Of a stretch of 9,836 bases of DNA, positions 1 through 6,552 are shown in pieces (position 1 is the first letter of the stretch; the number at the start of each line of letters is the position of its first letter). The position numbers and the translations under genes were made by a program. Origin of the DNA: Acidobacteriota bacterium (lineage in GTDB: Bacteria > Acidobacteriota > Vicinamibacteria > Vicinamibacterales > 2-12-FULL-66-21). The stretch spans positions 1 to 9,836 of the forward strand of contig JACDDJ010000115.1 in the NCBI GenBank assembly GCA_013817065.1. The letters are read 5' to 3'. A model generated the notes under the pieces. The model was given only the letters and a program-made list of their open reading frames with translations, did no database searches and had not been told where the DNA came from.

Positions 1-475
1 CGGCTCGTCGGGTGTCGGGAAGTCGACGATTGCCAACCGGCTTGTCGGCCACGATCTATTGCGGACGCAGGACGTGCGCATCACTGACAGCCGCGGCCGC
101 CACACCAGTACGTCGCGTCAGATGGTGTTGCTCGAAGACGGCGGCATCCTCATCGACACACCCGGAATGCGCGAACTGCAGCTGTGGGATTCCGGCGAAG
201 CACTGGGCGACGCCTTCACCGACGTCGATGCGCTGGCGGCCGCGTGCCGGTTTCGTGACTGCCGGCACCTGCGCGAGCCGGGCTGCGCGGTCCGTGCCGC
301 TGTAGCGTCTGGCGAACTCACGTCCGAGCGCCTCGCGAGCTACTACAAGCTCGAAACCGAGCGTGCACAGCAGGTCAAGCAGAAGGATGCGCGGGCGATT
401 CTCGAGGAAAAGCGGCGCAGCAAGGTCATGACGAAGGCCTTGAACCGGCATCTCAAGGACAAGGGCGCCACGTAG
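1..475 (+). CDS. rsgA: Ribosome small-subunit-dependent GTPase RsgA, C-terminal part (5' end outside window)
   Basis: RsgA (YjeQ/RsgA family) is a circularly permuted GTPase that binds the 30S subunit late in assembly and hydrolyses GTP on release. The visible reading frame starts at base 2 and gives 157 residues. It opens inside the P-loop (GSSGVGKST, partial residues 1-9). A switch-I-like RGRHTSTS lies at 31-38 and the G3 motif DTPG at 52-55. The C-terminal zinc knuckle is C82-x4-C87-x-H89-x5-C95, the same spacing as in E. coli RsgA. A Lys/Arg-rich helical tail ends at TAG 473-475. The N-terminal OB-fold and the NKxD/G5 motifs, which precede the P-loop in this permuted family, lie upstream of the window. 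The 77 bases to the next gene suggest it may not be in the ABC operon. Identification is firm from the P-loop plus zinc-knuckle combination. Confidence 0.95.
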   Translation, partial: GSSGVGKSTIANRLVGHDLLRTQDVRITDSRGRHTSTSRQMVLLEDGGILIDTPGMRELQLWDSGEALGDAFTDVDALAAACRFRDCRHLREPGCAVRAAVASGELTSERLASYYKLETERAQQVKQKDARAILEEKRRSKVMTKALNRHLKDKGAT

Positions 476-533
476 GGGCCAGCGACCGCACAAACGCCGC
501 CGTTCACCGGAACGCGAGAACAGCTCGGCAAAG

Positions 534-554
534 ATGCGCGTAAAGTTCGCGCAT
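534..554 (+). promoter_or_regulatory. Inverted repeat overlapping the start codon of the ABC ATPase gene
   Basis: A perfect 7-bp inverted repeat: ATGCGCG (534-540), a 7-base spacer, then CGCGCAT (548-554). The right arm runs into the ATG at 553-555. No Shine-Dalgarno-like sequence is seen just upstream. In mRNA the hairpin would bury the start codon; as DNA it could be an operator. Either role is inference, and GC-rich arms of this length can arise by chance. Confidence 0.3.
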
Positions 555-1422
555 GGACGTGCTCACAGTCACCGGCGCCCGGAAGGCATTCGGTTCGGTC
601 AAGGCCCTCGATGGCGCGAGCTTCACGCTGCGCCAGGGCGAACTCCTCGCCCTGCTCGGTCCGAACGGGGCGGGCAAGACGACAGTCATTCGGGCGATTG
701 CCGGCCGGACACGTCTCGATGCCGGCGACATCAGTCTGTTCGGCACAGCGGTCGTTGCTGGATCGACGCGGGCCGAGCTCGGCATTGTTCCCCAGGAGAT
801 TGCCCTCTATCGGCGGCTGTCGGCGCGCGAGAACCTCAATGTATTCGGCGCGCTCCAGGGTCTCTCGGGTGCGACCCTTACCGAGAACGTTGACTGGGCG
901 CTCGAGCACACCGGGCTATCGAGTCGAGCGAGCGACCAGGTGGAGAACTATTCCGGCGGCATGCGCCGACGCCTGAACATCGCCTGTGGAATCGTTCATC
1001 GTCCGCGTGTCGTGCTGCTCGATGAGCCAACGGTCGGCGTTGATCCGCAAAGCCGCGACCGCATCTACGACATGCTCGCGGCGCTGACCGGCCAGGGGGT
1101 GTCGCTGCTGCTGACAACGCACCACCTCGAGGAAGCCGAAGCGCGGTGTAACCGCACGGTGATCATCGATCATGGCCGCGTCATCGCTGAGGGCACCCTC
1201 TCAGAGCTCGTCGAGCAGACAGTAGGCAGGGATCGTCTTGTCACGCTTCGTCTCGCCGACGGAAGCATCGAAACCTCCCGCATGCGGGACGTCGCCACCG
1301 GGCTGCCGCCCCTGCTCGAGCGAGTCCGTGCCTCGGGATCGCTCGTCGACGACGTGGAAGTGCGCGGCCCGAGTCTCCAGACAGTCTTCATCCATCTCAC
1401 CGGAAGGGATTTGCGCGAATGA
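553..1422 (+). CDS. ABC-2 type exporter, ATP-binding subunit
   Basis: This 289-residue nucleotide-binding protein should power the membrane partner encoded next to it. All motifs are intact: Walker A GPNGAGKT (36-43), Q-loop Gln81, signature YSGGM (133-137), Walker B VVLLDEP (153-159, Asp157 and Glu158) and H-loop His190. The C-terminal extension (about 200-289) ends in a PSLQTVF...LTGRDLRE-type motif. That tail is typical of the DrrA/CcmA/NatA-like group of ABC-2 exporters, which handle drugs, polyketides, lipids or ions. The first conserved segment begins at residue 2-3, which supports the ATG at 553; GTG codon 3 is an alternative. The gene shares an ATGA stop/start overlap with the permease, so the two are almost certainly translationally coupled. 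The substrate cannot be told from sequence. Confidence 0.93.
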   Translation: MDVLTVTGARKAFGSVKALDGASFTLRQGELLALLGPNGAGKTTVIRAIAGRTRLDAGDISLFGTAVVAGSTRAELGIVPQEIALYRRLSARENLNVFGALQGLSGATLTENVDWALEHTGLSSRASDQVENYSGGMRRRLNIACGIVHRPRVVLLDEPTVGVDPQSRDRIYDMLAALTGQGVSLLLTTHHLEEAEARCNRTVIIDHGRVIAEGTLSELVEQTVGRDRLVTLRLADGSIETSRMRDVATGLPPLLERVRASGSLVDDVEVRGPSLQTVFIHLTGRDLRE

Positions 1423-2684
1423 TCACCACGTTGCTTCGGAGCTCCTGGTTGAACCTGAAACGCGACCGCGTCGCGCAGGCGCTGACGTTCGTGTTGCCGA
1501 TCCTGTTTTTCTCGATCTTCGTGACGGTATTCCGCGGACCGAGTTCCGGCACGGCGCGAATCGGGGTCGCGGTTGTGGACGAGGACCAATCCGAACTGAC
1601 CCGCCGGATCGTTGCAGGTCTGCAGAATGAAACAGGGCTGAGGGCGCGAACGACCACCCCCGGGAGTGACGCGCTTCTCGACCGGCGCGCGGCTGAAGGA
1701 TTGGTTCGCGCCGGCACGGTTCCGGTCGCCGTTGTGCTGCCGGCGGGGCTCGGCGCGAGTTTTGGAATGGCCGGCACGGCGGCCGATGCAAAAGTGCAGC
1801 TGCTCGCCGACGTGTCCGATCCGGTCGCCCCGCAAGTGGTCATGGGCCTGTTGCAGAAGGTTACGATGACGGCGGCACCGGATCTCATGATGCAGGGCGG
1901 GATGCAACAGTTCGAAGCTAATGCGGGCGCGCTGACGCCTGAACAGCGCGCCGCCGTCGATGTATGGATGCCGCAGCTCAAGGCACGGGCGCAGGCGACC
2001 GGCGGCGGGTCCGGCTCCCAGGGCGCCATGGGCCTGGCGACCGAGATTGTCGATGTGATGAAGAGCGATACGCGCCAGGGGTCCACTGTCTCCTTTTACG
2101 CGGCCGGCGTGGGTGTGATGTTCCTGCTGTTCTCCTGCGTTGCGGGCGCCGGCGCCACGCTGCTGGAGGAGGTGGAGGCCGGCACCTTCGAGCGCCTGCT
2201 CTCGACCCGGCTGTCGATGTCCTCGCTGCTGTTCGGCAAGTGGTTGTTCCTGGTGCTGATCGGATCGCTGCAGCTGACCGTGATGTTCACCTGGGCGTGG
2301 CTGGTCTTCGACCTGCCGCTGCTCTCGCACATCCCCGGCTTTCTCGTCATGACAGGCGTCACCGCGGCGGCAGCGGCGGCGCTCGGACTCGTGCTCGCGA
2401 CCCTCGCTCGCAGCCGCGCCCAGCTCTCCGGCTTTTCGACGATCCTCATCCTGACGATGTCCGCGCTCGGGGGCAGCATGTTCCCACGCTCAATGATGAG
2501 CGAGACGATGCAGAAGGGTGGGCTGCTGACATTCAATGGCTGGGCGCTCGACGGATACCTGAAGGTGTTCTGGCGCGACGCGCCGCTCGTGGCGCTGTGG
2601 CCGCAGGTGCTGGTGTTGACGGGACTGACGCTGACGTTGCTCTGGTCAGCACGCGTCCTCGCCAGGAGGTGGGAAGTTGCGTGA
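1419..2684 (+). CDS. ABC-2 type exporter permease
   Basis: A 421-residue inner-membrane protein with the ABC-2 permease layout. There is one N-terminal membrane segment (about 19-38) and a large soluble extracytoplasmic domain (about 41-222). Five more hydrophobic stretches follow (about 226-247, 272-295, 305-328, 336-354, 391-411). After the second segment comes EEVEAGTFERLLSTRL (250-265), the amphipathic coupling stretch usual in this family. That architecture matches YhgE/NatB/LinL-like permeases. Residues 157-200 are rich in Gln, Met, Ala and Gly and look like a variable part of the loop. The ATG at 1419 overlaps the ATPase stop codon by four bases. Two in-frame stops in tandem (TGA TAG, 2682-2687) end the gene. 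It presumably forms a dimer with two copies of the upstream ATPase; cargo is unknown. Confidence 0.9.
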   Translation: MITTLLRSSWLNLKRDRVAQALTFVLPILFFSIFVTVFRGPSSGTARIGVAVVDEDQSELTRRIVAGLQNETGLRARTTTPGSDALLDRRAAEGLVRAGTVPVAVVLPAGLGASFGMAGTAADAKVQLLADVSDPVAPQVVMGLLQKVTMTAAPDLMMQGGMQQFEANAGALTPEQRAAVDVWMPQLKARAQATGGGSGSQGAMGLATEIVDVMKSDTRQGSTVSFYAAGVGVMFLLFSCVAGAGATLLEEVEAGTFERLLSTRLSMSSLLFGKWLFLVLIGSLQLTVMFTWAWLVFDLPLLSHIPGFLVMTGVTAAAAAALGLVLATLARSRAQLSGFSTILILTMSALGGSMFPRSMMSETMQKGGLLTFNGWALDGYLKVFWRDAPLVALWPQVLVLTGLTLTLLWSARVLARRWEVA

Positions 2685-2696
2685 TAGCGTTGGAGG

Positions 2697-3533
2697 ATGC
2701 GGATTGCGCTGGTGCAGCAACATGCGGAGCTCGACAAGTCGTCCAACGTCGCTCGCGGCCTCGCCGCGCTCGAGCGTGCCGCACGTGATGGCGCGGAGGT
2801 CGTTGTGTTTGCCGAGCTCGCCTTCGAGCGCTTTCATCCGCAGCACAAGGCCGGTAGCGACTACCTGACCCTGGCGGAGACGATCCCCGGCCCGATCACC
2901 GACAGGTTCGCGGCGAAGGCACGCGACCTTGGCGTCGTCGTGATCCTGAATCTCTACGAGCGTGATGGTGATCGCGCGTATGACGCCTCGCCGGTGATTG
3001 ACGCGGACGGATCGCTGCTCGGCACGACGCGGATGATCCACATCACCGACTACCCGTGCTTTCACGAGCAGGGCTACTACACGCCAGGAGACACCGGGGC
3101 GCCGGTATATCGCACCAGGGCCGGGAACATCGGCGTGGCCATCTGTTACGACCGTCACTATCCCGAATACATGCGCGCGCTCGCGCTCGGCGGCGCCGAT
3201 CTCGTCGTCGTACCGCAAGCCGGTGCGATCGGTGAATGGCCGGAGGGTCTCTACGAAGCGGAGATGCAGGTCGCGGCCTTTCAGAACGGCTATTTCGTCG
3301 CGTTGTGCAATCGCGTCGGGGCGGAAGACTGCATCACCTTCGGAGGCGAGTCATACGTCTGCGCCCCTGATGGTCGAGTCATCGCGCGGGCCCCGGCAAT
3401 GGAAGACACCATCCTCACCGCGGACGTCGAACTTTCGACCACGCGCGATTCGCACGCCCATCAACTGTTTCTGCAGCACCGCAGGCCAGAGCTGTACGGC
3501 GCATGGCTGAGCCCGAGCGTTCCAACCCGATGA
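2697..3533 (+). CDS. Carbon-nitrogen hydrolase (nitrilase superfamily) with catalytic Lys replaced by Met
   Basis: A 278-residue single-domain member of the nitrilase superfamily, closest in feel to N-carbamoylputrescine amidase/beta-ureidopropionase-type amidohydrolases, which cleave C-N bonds in amides or carbamoyl compounds. The catalytic Glu40 (VVVFAELAFE), the second structural Glu124 (HEQGYYTPGDTG) and the nucleophile Cys150 (AICYDRHYPEYMR) are present. The lysine normally in the G-x-x-R-K-x-H motif is Met113 here (GTTRMIHITDY, 109-119); the codon 3033-3035 reads ATG. The protein may be a distinct subfamily with altered chemistry or a non-hydrolytic homologue. The start at 2697 gives the usual MRIALVQ opening. 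GGAGG (2692-2696) abuts the ATG and is too close to be an ordinary ribosome site, while AGGAGGT at 2664-2670 lies inside the permease gene, so coupling to the permease is likely. It overlaps the next gene by ATGA. The substrate is unknown. Confidence 0.88.
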   Translation: MRIALVQQHAELDKSSNVARGLAALERAARDGAEVVVFAELAFERFHPQHKAGSDYLTLAETIPGPITDRFAAKARDLGVVVILNLYERDGDRAYDASPVIDADGSLLGTTRMIHITDYPCFHEQGYYTPGDTGAPVYRTRAGNIGVAICYDRHYPEYMRALALGGADLVVVPQAGAIGEWPEGLYEAEMQVAAFQNGYFVALCNRVGAEDCITFGGESYVCAPDGRVIARAPAMEDTILTADVELSTTRDSHAHQLFLQHRRPELYGAWLSPSVPTR

Positions 3534-3943
3534 AGCAACTAGTAGGCAGCTGGACCCTCGTGTCGTATATCACCGAGAACCCGGACGGCTCACACGGCAA
3601 GCCGTATGGGAATGCCGTCGGACGTCTCAGCTACGACGAACATGGCCACATGGCCGGGCAGGTGATGCGTCCGGGCCGCAGCGAGGTGGCGCCTGGCGAG
3701 TGGGGCGCGCAGCAGGTTCGTTCGGCGTATGCCGGCTACATCGCCTACTTCGGCACCTACGAGGTCAACGCCGCGGGCGACACCGTCGTGCACCATGTCG
3801 ACGGTGCGCTGAATCCGGGATGGGTCGGCGGCGACCAGGTGCGCCGCATGCGCTTCGATCGCGAGTTTCTCGTCCTCTCGACCGAGGTCGCCAAGGGCGG
3901 TGCCCTCGTGAAGCACTCGCTGACATGGAAAAAGCTCGCCTAG
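3530..3943 (+). CDS. Lipocalin-like domain protein
   Basis: A 137-residue protein resembling the bacterial lipocalin-like family (Lipocalin_5 type). It has an N-terminal GSW (6-8, the G-x-W of the fold) followed by LVSY. A predicted run of short beta strands includes GRLSYDEHGHMAG, YFGTYEV and VHHVDGALNPGWVG, and the C-terminal strand is HSLTWKKL. No signal peptide is seen, so it is probably cytoplasmic. Members of this family are mostly uncharacterised; a small-molecule-binding barrel is assumed from the fold. I prefer the ATG at 3530 because it makes an ATGA overlap with the hydrolase stop and starts just before the conserved GSW. An in-frame ATG at 3503 would add nine residues, and neither start has a good ribosome site. 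Its last 19 bases overlap the lipoprotein gene. Confidence 0.75.
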   Translation: MKQLVGSWTLVSYITENPDGSHGKPYGNAVGRLSYDEHGHMAGQVMRPGRSEVAPGEWGAQQVRSAYAGYIAYFGTYEVNAAGDTVVHHVDGALNPGWVGGDQVRRMRFDREFLVLSTEVAKGGALVKHSLTWKKLA

Positions 3944-4380
3944 CCCTGGTCGGACTTGCCGTGACGTTGCTGACCGGGTGCGCAGGCCCTTCGGTTAACA
4001 CCGCAACGTACGCGAGTTTCGCCGAGGCGAGAAGCGCCGGCGCAGTCGAGAAGGGACTCGTACCGGCGATGCTGCCGCCCAGTGCCTACGAGCTCCGCGC
4101 CGCCTATGCGACTGACGGGTCCGAGCGATGGGGCTTGTTCAACTTTCGCGAAGCTGACGCCGTGGCGCTCCGTTCCATCCTGCAGCCCGACGAAATCTCG
4201 TTCGCTGGAACCGAAATGACGATCCCGGGGCGGATCGAGTGGTGGCCGGTGATCCTCCGCGGAACGCTCGACGCCGAACGCATCCAGGCGACGGGCCTAC
4301 GCGCCTATCCGGCGCGAACCGCAGGACTCGTCTTCGCTGTGAACTGGAGCCAGGGCCGCGCCTACTACTGGACACACTGA
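3925..4380 (+). CDS. Small predicted lipoprotein of unknown function
   Basis: 151 residues starting with a clear lipoprotein signal: MEKAR, a hydrophobic stretch (about 6-16), then the lipobox LTGC with the acylated cysteine at position 19. The mature part (about 132 residues) has no motif I recognise. It carries aromatic-rich stretches such as RWGLFNFREADAV and ends AYYWTH. The frame is open well upstream (to 3700), but the lipobox fixes the real start at 3925, where it overlaps the lipocalin-like gene by 19 bases. That overlap suggests translational coupling as the last gene of the five-gene run. Asp at +2 is absent (Ala20), so in enterobacterial terms it would be sorted to the outer membrane; that rule may not hold here. 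The lipoprotein call is firm, the function unknown. Confidence 0.75.
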   Translation: MEKARLALVGLAVTLLTGCAGPSVNTATYASFAEARSAGAVEKGLVPAMLPPSAYELRAAYATDGSERWGLFNFREADAVALRSILQPDEISFAGTEMTIPGRIEWWPVILRGTLDAERIQATGLRAYPARTAGLVFAVNWSQGRAYYWTH

Positions 4381-4383
4381 ATC

Positions 4384-4436
4384 CACGGAGACAAACACGG
4401 ATTGCACGGACACACGGATGATACGGATTCCACGGC
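4384..4436 (+). repeat. Degenerate short tandem repeat, six CACGG units
   Basis: Six copies of CACGGA or a one-base variant begin at 4384, 4396, 4405, 4413, 4422 and 4431. The spacing is 12, 9, 8, 9 and 9 bases. The array starts immediately after the lipoprotein stop codon and ends about 75 bases before the tRNA. Two copies of the reverse complement TCCGTG (4738-4743 and 4747-4752, also nine bases apart) lie on the other side of the tRNA. There is no CRISPR-like repeat/spacer structure. Confidence 0.7.
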
Positions 4437-4453
4437 ATTCCAAAACAGCATGC

Positions 4454-4483
4454 TTGTTCCGAGTCAGCGGTGGCTGCTATGAT
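4454..4483 (+). promoter_or_regulatory. Probable promoter of tRNA-Phe
   Basis: An extended -10 element, TGC TATGAT (4475-4483; hexamer 4478-4483, five of six to consensus), lies 18 bases after a weak -35 TTGTTC (4454-4459). Transcription would begin near 4490, leaving a leader of about 23 bases before the mature tRNA at 4513. The position relative to a confident tRNA is the main support. Confidence 0.5.
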
Positions 4484-4512
4484 TGGTGTTCTGCCGAGCG
4501 TCGTACGGGCGT

Positions 4513-4588
<76 letters not shown>

Positions 4589-4835
4589 TTTATCACTTCG
4601 TTCGGACGCACTGGCGTGCCTCCTTACTGCGCGCTCGGCCCTGCGGTCCTCGCTTGCGGCCGCGGGCGCTTTCTCACTTCACTCCGTTCGGCGCGAGTTG
4701 CCCGCCGCTCTCCCCCTTTCTAAAAAAATCCGTTCCTTCCGTGGACTCCGTGTTTGGGCTTGTACTTCTCTTCCGACCTTGGTACTTTGGACTTGTACTT
4801 TGTTTGCACGTTTGGTACTTTTCGCGGAACCCTGA
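4589..4835. other. Non-coding region between tRNA-Phe and the ftsB-like gene
   Basis: No gene is seen here. The open frame running from the tRNA through this stretch has no ribosome site and partly translates the tRNA itself, so I regard it as chance. Base composition shifts from GC-rich (4590-4720) to a T/C-rich run (about 4706-4835), with a seven-A tract near 4722-4728. It contains two TCCGTG units (4738-4752) and an approximate 33-base duplication (4756-4821). I found no convincing rho-independent terminator after the tRNA. Confidence 0.6.
4756..4821 (+). repeat. Two-copy degenerate 33-base tandem repeat
   Basis: Unit 1 (4756-4788) and unit 2 (4789-4821) match at 24 of 33 positions by hand alignment. 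Each contains CTTGTACTT and TTGGTACTTT, so GTACTT recurs at 4762, 4782, 4795 and 4815 (spacing 20, 13, 20). The block ends 14 bases before the ftsB-like start codon, so its transcript would form part of that leader. Confidence 0.6.
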
Positions 4836-5165
4836 ATGACCGACGCATCGGACATCAACTTCACGCCGCTGCCGCGACGCCGCCGGGATAATCCGTGGTT
4901 GCGGCGGGGCTTGCTGGTGGTGACGCTCGTCGTCTTCGTGGACGCGGTGTTCGGCGACAGGGGAGTGGCGGAAATGCGGAAGGCACAGCGCGCGTACTCG
5001 GCAGCGCACGCCGACTTGGTGCGCCTGAAAAGCACGAACGGCGGGCTGCGTGAGCAGGCCCGCCGTTTGTCTGAGGACCCATCCACCATCGAAGACGTGG
5101 GCCGCAAAGAGCTCGGCCTGATGCGGGAAGGGGAAGTGTTGTTCGTGGTGAAGCCAGTCCGGTAG
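4836..5165 (+). CDS. ftsB: Septum formation initiator, FtsB/DivIC family
   Basis: A 109-residue bitopic membrane protein. A basic cytoplasmic N-terminus (PRRRRDN, 13-19) precedes one transmembrane helix (about 24-41) and a periplasmic coiled coil (about 45-80). The family C-terminal motif follows: DPSTIEDVGRKELGLM (81-96), then REGEVLFVV. FtsB/DivIC bridges FtsL and FtsQ (DivIB) in the divisome and helps trigger septal peptidoglycan synthesis. Length and layout are normal for the family. The ATG at 4836 is chosen because a typical short basic tail then precedes the helix; the ribosome site is weak (GCGGAA, about 10 bases upstream). The gene stands alone between the tRNA region and the convergent recA, not beside eno or ispD as in enterobacteria. 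The gene symbol is by family, not orthology. Confidence 0.85.
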   Translation: MTDASDINFTPLPRRRRDNPWLRRGLLVVTLVVFVDAVFGDRGVAEMRKAQRAYSAAHADLVRLKSTNGGLREQARRLSEDPSTIEDVGRKELGLMREGEVLFVVKPVR

Positions 5166-5197
5166 GAGCCTGACGGCTCCCGCCCGGACCGTGCGGG
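5165..5197. terminator. Two adjacent hairpins between convergent ftsB-like gene and recA
   Basis: GGAGCC (5165-5170) pairs with GGCTCC (5175-5180) around a TGAC loop. CCCGC (5179-5183) can pair with GCGGG (5193-5197). They fill the 33-base gap between convergent stop codons, where a bidirectional terminator would be expected. There is no T-tract on either strand, so intrinsic termination is uncertain. Confidence 0.4.
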
Positions 5198-5198
5198 A

Positions 5199-6245
5199 CT
5201 AGACCGCCGCCGTCTCTTCCTTGATCAGACCCAGTTCGAGGCGAACCTTCTGCTCGATCGTCTTGGTGATGGCGGGGTTGTCTTTCATGAACTGCTTGAC
5301 GTTCTCGCGCCCCTGGCCGAGACGCTCGCCGGCAAACGCGAACCACGTGCCGCTCTTATCGACGATCTTGCGCTCGACCGCGAGATCGAGGAGGTCGCCT
5401 TCCTTCGAGATGCCCTCGCCGTACATGACGTCGAACTCGGCTTCGCGGAACGGCGGCGCCACCTTGTTCTTGACGACTTTCACGCGGGTGCGGCCGCCGA
5501 CGACCTGATCGCCGTCCTTGATCGCGCCGATGCGGCGGATGTCGATCCGAACCGACGAGTAGAACTTCAACGCGCGACCGCCGGTGGTCGTTTCGGGATT
5601 ACCGAACATGACGCCGATCTTCTCGCGGAGCTGGTTGATGAAGATCAGGCTCGTCTTCGACTTAGCGACAACGCCGGTTAGCTTGCGGAGCGCCTGGGAC
5701 ATGAGGCGCGCCTGCAGGCCCATCTGGGCTTCACCCATCTCGCCTTCGATTTCAGCGCGCGGTACCAGCGCGGCGACTGAGTCGACCACGACCACGTCAA
5801 CGCTGTTCGAGCGGACCAGGACCTCGACGATCTCGAGCGCCTGCTCGCCGTTGTCGGGCTGCGACACGAGGAGATTCTCGAGGTCGACCCCGAGCTTGCG
5901 GGCGTACTGCGCGTCGAGGGCGTGTTCAGCGTCGACGAACGCTGCCATCCCGCCCAGCTTCTGTGCCTCGGCGATGATCTGAAGGGTCAGCGTAGTCTTA
6001 CCCGAGGATTCCGGGCCGAAAATCTCGATGACGCGGCCGCGCGGAACGCCGCCGATACCCAGCGCGTAATCCAGGCTGACCGAGCCGGTCGAAATCGACG
6101 GGATCGCCTGGATGACACTGTCTTTCCCCCCGAGACGCATGATCGAACCCTTGCCGAACTGCTTCTCGATCTGGCCGACCGCGGCTTCGATGGCTTTCAC
6201 GCGCTCACGGTCATTGCGGTCGCTTCGCTCTTCAACTGGCGGCAT
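5199..6245 (-). CDS. recA: Recombinase RecA
   Basis: A 348-residue RecA, which forms filaments on single-stranded DNA, catalyses strand exchange and drives LexA self-cleavage in the SOS response. Walker A is GPESSGKT (77-84), the catalytic Glu is Glu107 (VDAEHALD) and Walker B is VVVVDSVAAL (151-160). The L1 region lies around 164-176. The L2 loop includes NQLREKIGVMFGNPETTTGG (204-223, Gln205). The C-terminal domain is complete, and the end (IKEETAAV) has only a short acidic tail compared with E. coli. The frame is open 19 codons further upstream with an ATG at 6302. The start at 6245 is preferred because AAGGAG (6250-6255) precedes it by four bases and the protein then begins in the normal RecA way. 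The gene converges on the ftsB-like gene and diverges from a YdjM-like gene. Confidence 0.98.
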   Translation of the reverse strand: MPPVEERSDRNDRERVKAIEAAVGQIEKQFGKGSIMRLGGKDSVIQAIPSISTGSVSLDYALGIGGVPRGRVIEIFGPESSGKTTLTLQIIAEAQKLGGMAAFVDAEHALDAQYARKLGVDLENLLVSQPDNGEQALEIVEVLVRSNSVDVVVVDSVAALVPRAEIEGEMGEAQMGLQARLMSQALRKLTGVVAKSKTSLIFINQLREKIGVMFGNPETTTGGRALKFYSSVRIDIRRIGAIKDGDQVVGGRTRVKVVKNKVAPPFREAEFDVMYGEGISKEGDLLDLAVERKIVDKSGTWFAFAGERLGQGRENVKQFMKDNPAITKTIEQKVRLELGLIKEETAAV

Positions 6246-6249
6246 AACG

Positions 6250-6255
6250 CTCCTT
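6250..6255 (-). promoter_or_regulatory. Ribosome binding site of recA
   Basis: AAGGAG on the minus strand, four bases before the ATG at 6245. It decides between this start and the in-frame ATG 57 bases further upstream, which has no comparable site. Confidence 0.75.
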
Positions 6256-6360
6256 GTTAGTGCTCCGATACGGTTCCGGGGTTCGACTCTCATGATTCTC
6301 ACTATCCCGCATCGGTGTGACAGGACAGGTCATAGCGAGCCGTGGTGACGGAGCGTGGTG

Positions 6361-6390
6361 ATGATAGGGTCGTGCCGCGGCGAAAGTCAA
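6361..6390 (-). promoter_or_regulatory. Sigma-70-type promoter of recA
   Basis: On the minus strand a -35 TTGACT (6385-6390, five of six to consensus) and a -10 TATCAT (6361-6366, five of six) are separated by 18 bases. Transcription would start near 6354, giving a leader of about 109 bases. No SOS box of the enterobacterial (CTGT-N8-ACAG) or Bacillus (GAAC-N4-GTTC) type overlaps it. Confidence 0.65.
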
Positions 6391-6552
6391 GCGAAATACT
6401 GTGCATGGAAGGCTCATATCTCGCTGCAGCAGCGTGGCTTAGGAGCATCAGGCACTTTCGCCCTGGACTGCCTGGCGCTGCAGGCTCTGCAGCACCCGCA
6501 AGGACCGGGTGCGCAAAAGCTGAGAGGTGGGAGCCTGTGACATCATCGATCG

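Larger units (their letters stand above)
6246..6552. other. Divergent control region between recA and the ydjM-like gene
   Basis: This 307-base intergenic region holds the recA promoter and ribosome site. On the plus strand there are two GTTC words in direct orientation (6273-6276 and 6281-6284, four bases apart). A TGAC-N7-GTCA arrangement lies at 6318-6332, and a 13-base palindrome CGCTGCAGCAGCG at 6422-6434. CTGCAG recurs three times between 6424 and 6491. Which of these bind a regulator is unknown. I found no convincing promoter for the plus-strand gene. Confidence 0.5.

Noticed and set aside
1170..2330. Minus-strand open frame (386 codons) opposite the ABC ATPase and permease
   Set aside because: It is antisense to two well-identified genes and rich in Gln, Arg and His without domains, typical of a shadow in GC-rich DNA.
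4384..4436. CACGGA repeats as a CRISPR array
   Set aside because: The units are only about six bases, spaced eight to twelve apart, with no spacers of uniform length and no cas genes nearby.
4589..4835. Integrative element or attachment site downstream of the tRNA
   Set aside because: No integrase gene and no repeat of the tRNA 3' end was found in the window.
5246..6302. Longer recA start at the ATG at 6302
   Set aside because: The extra 19 residues are Arg-rich and unlike RecA N-termini. The ATG at 6245 has AAGGAG just upstream.
6385..6408. Possible enterobacterial-type LexA box near the CTGT at 6399-6402
   Set aside because: The CTGT word has no ACAG partner eight bases away, so it does not meet the palindromic consensus.
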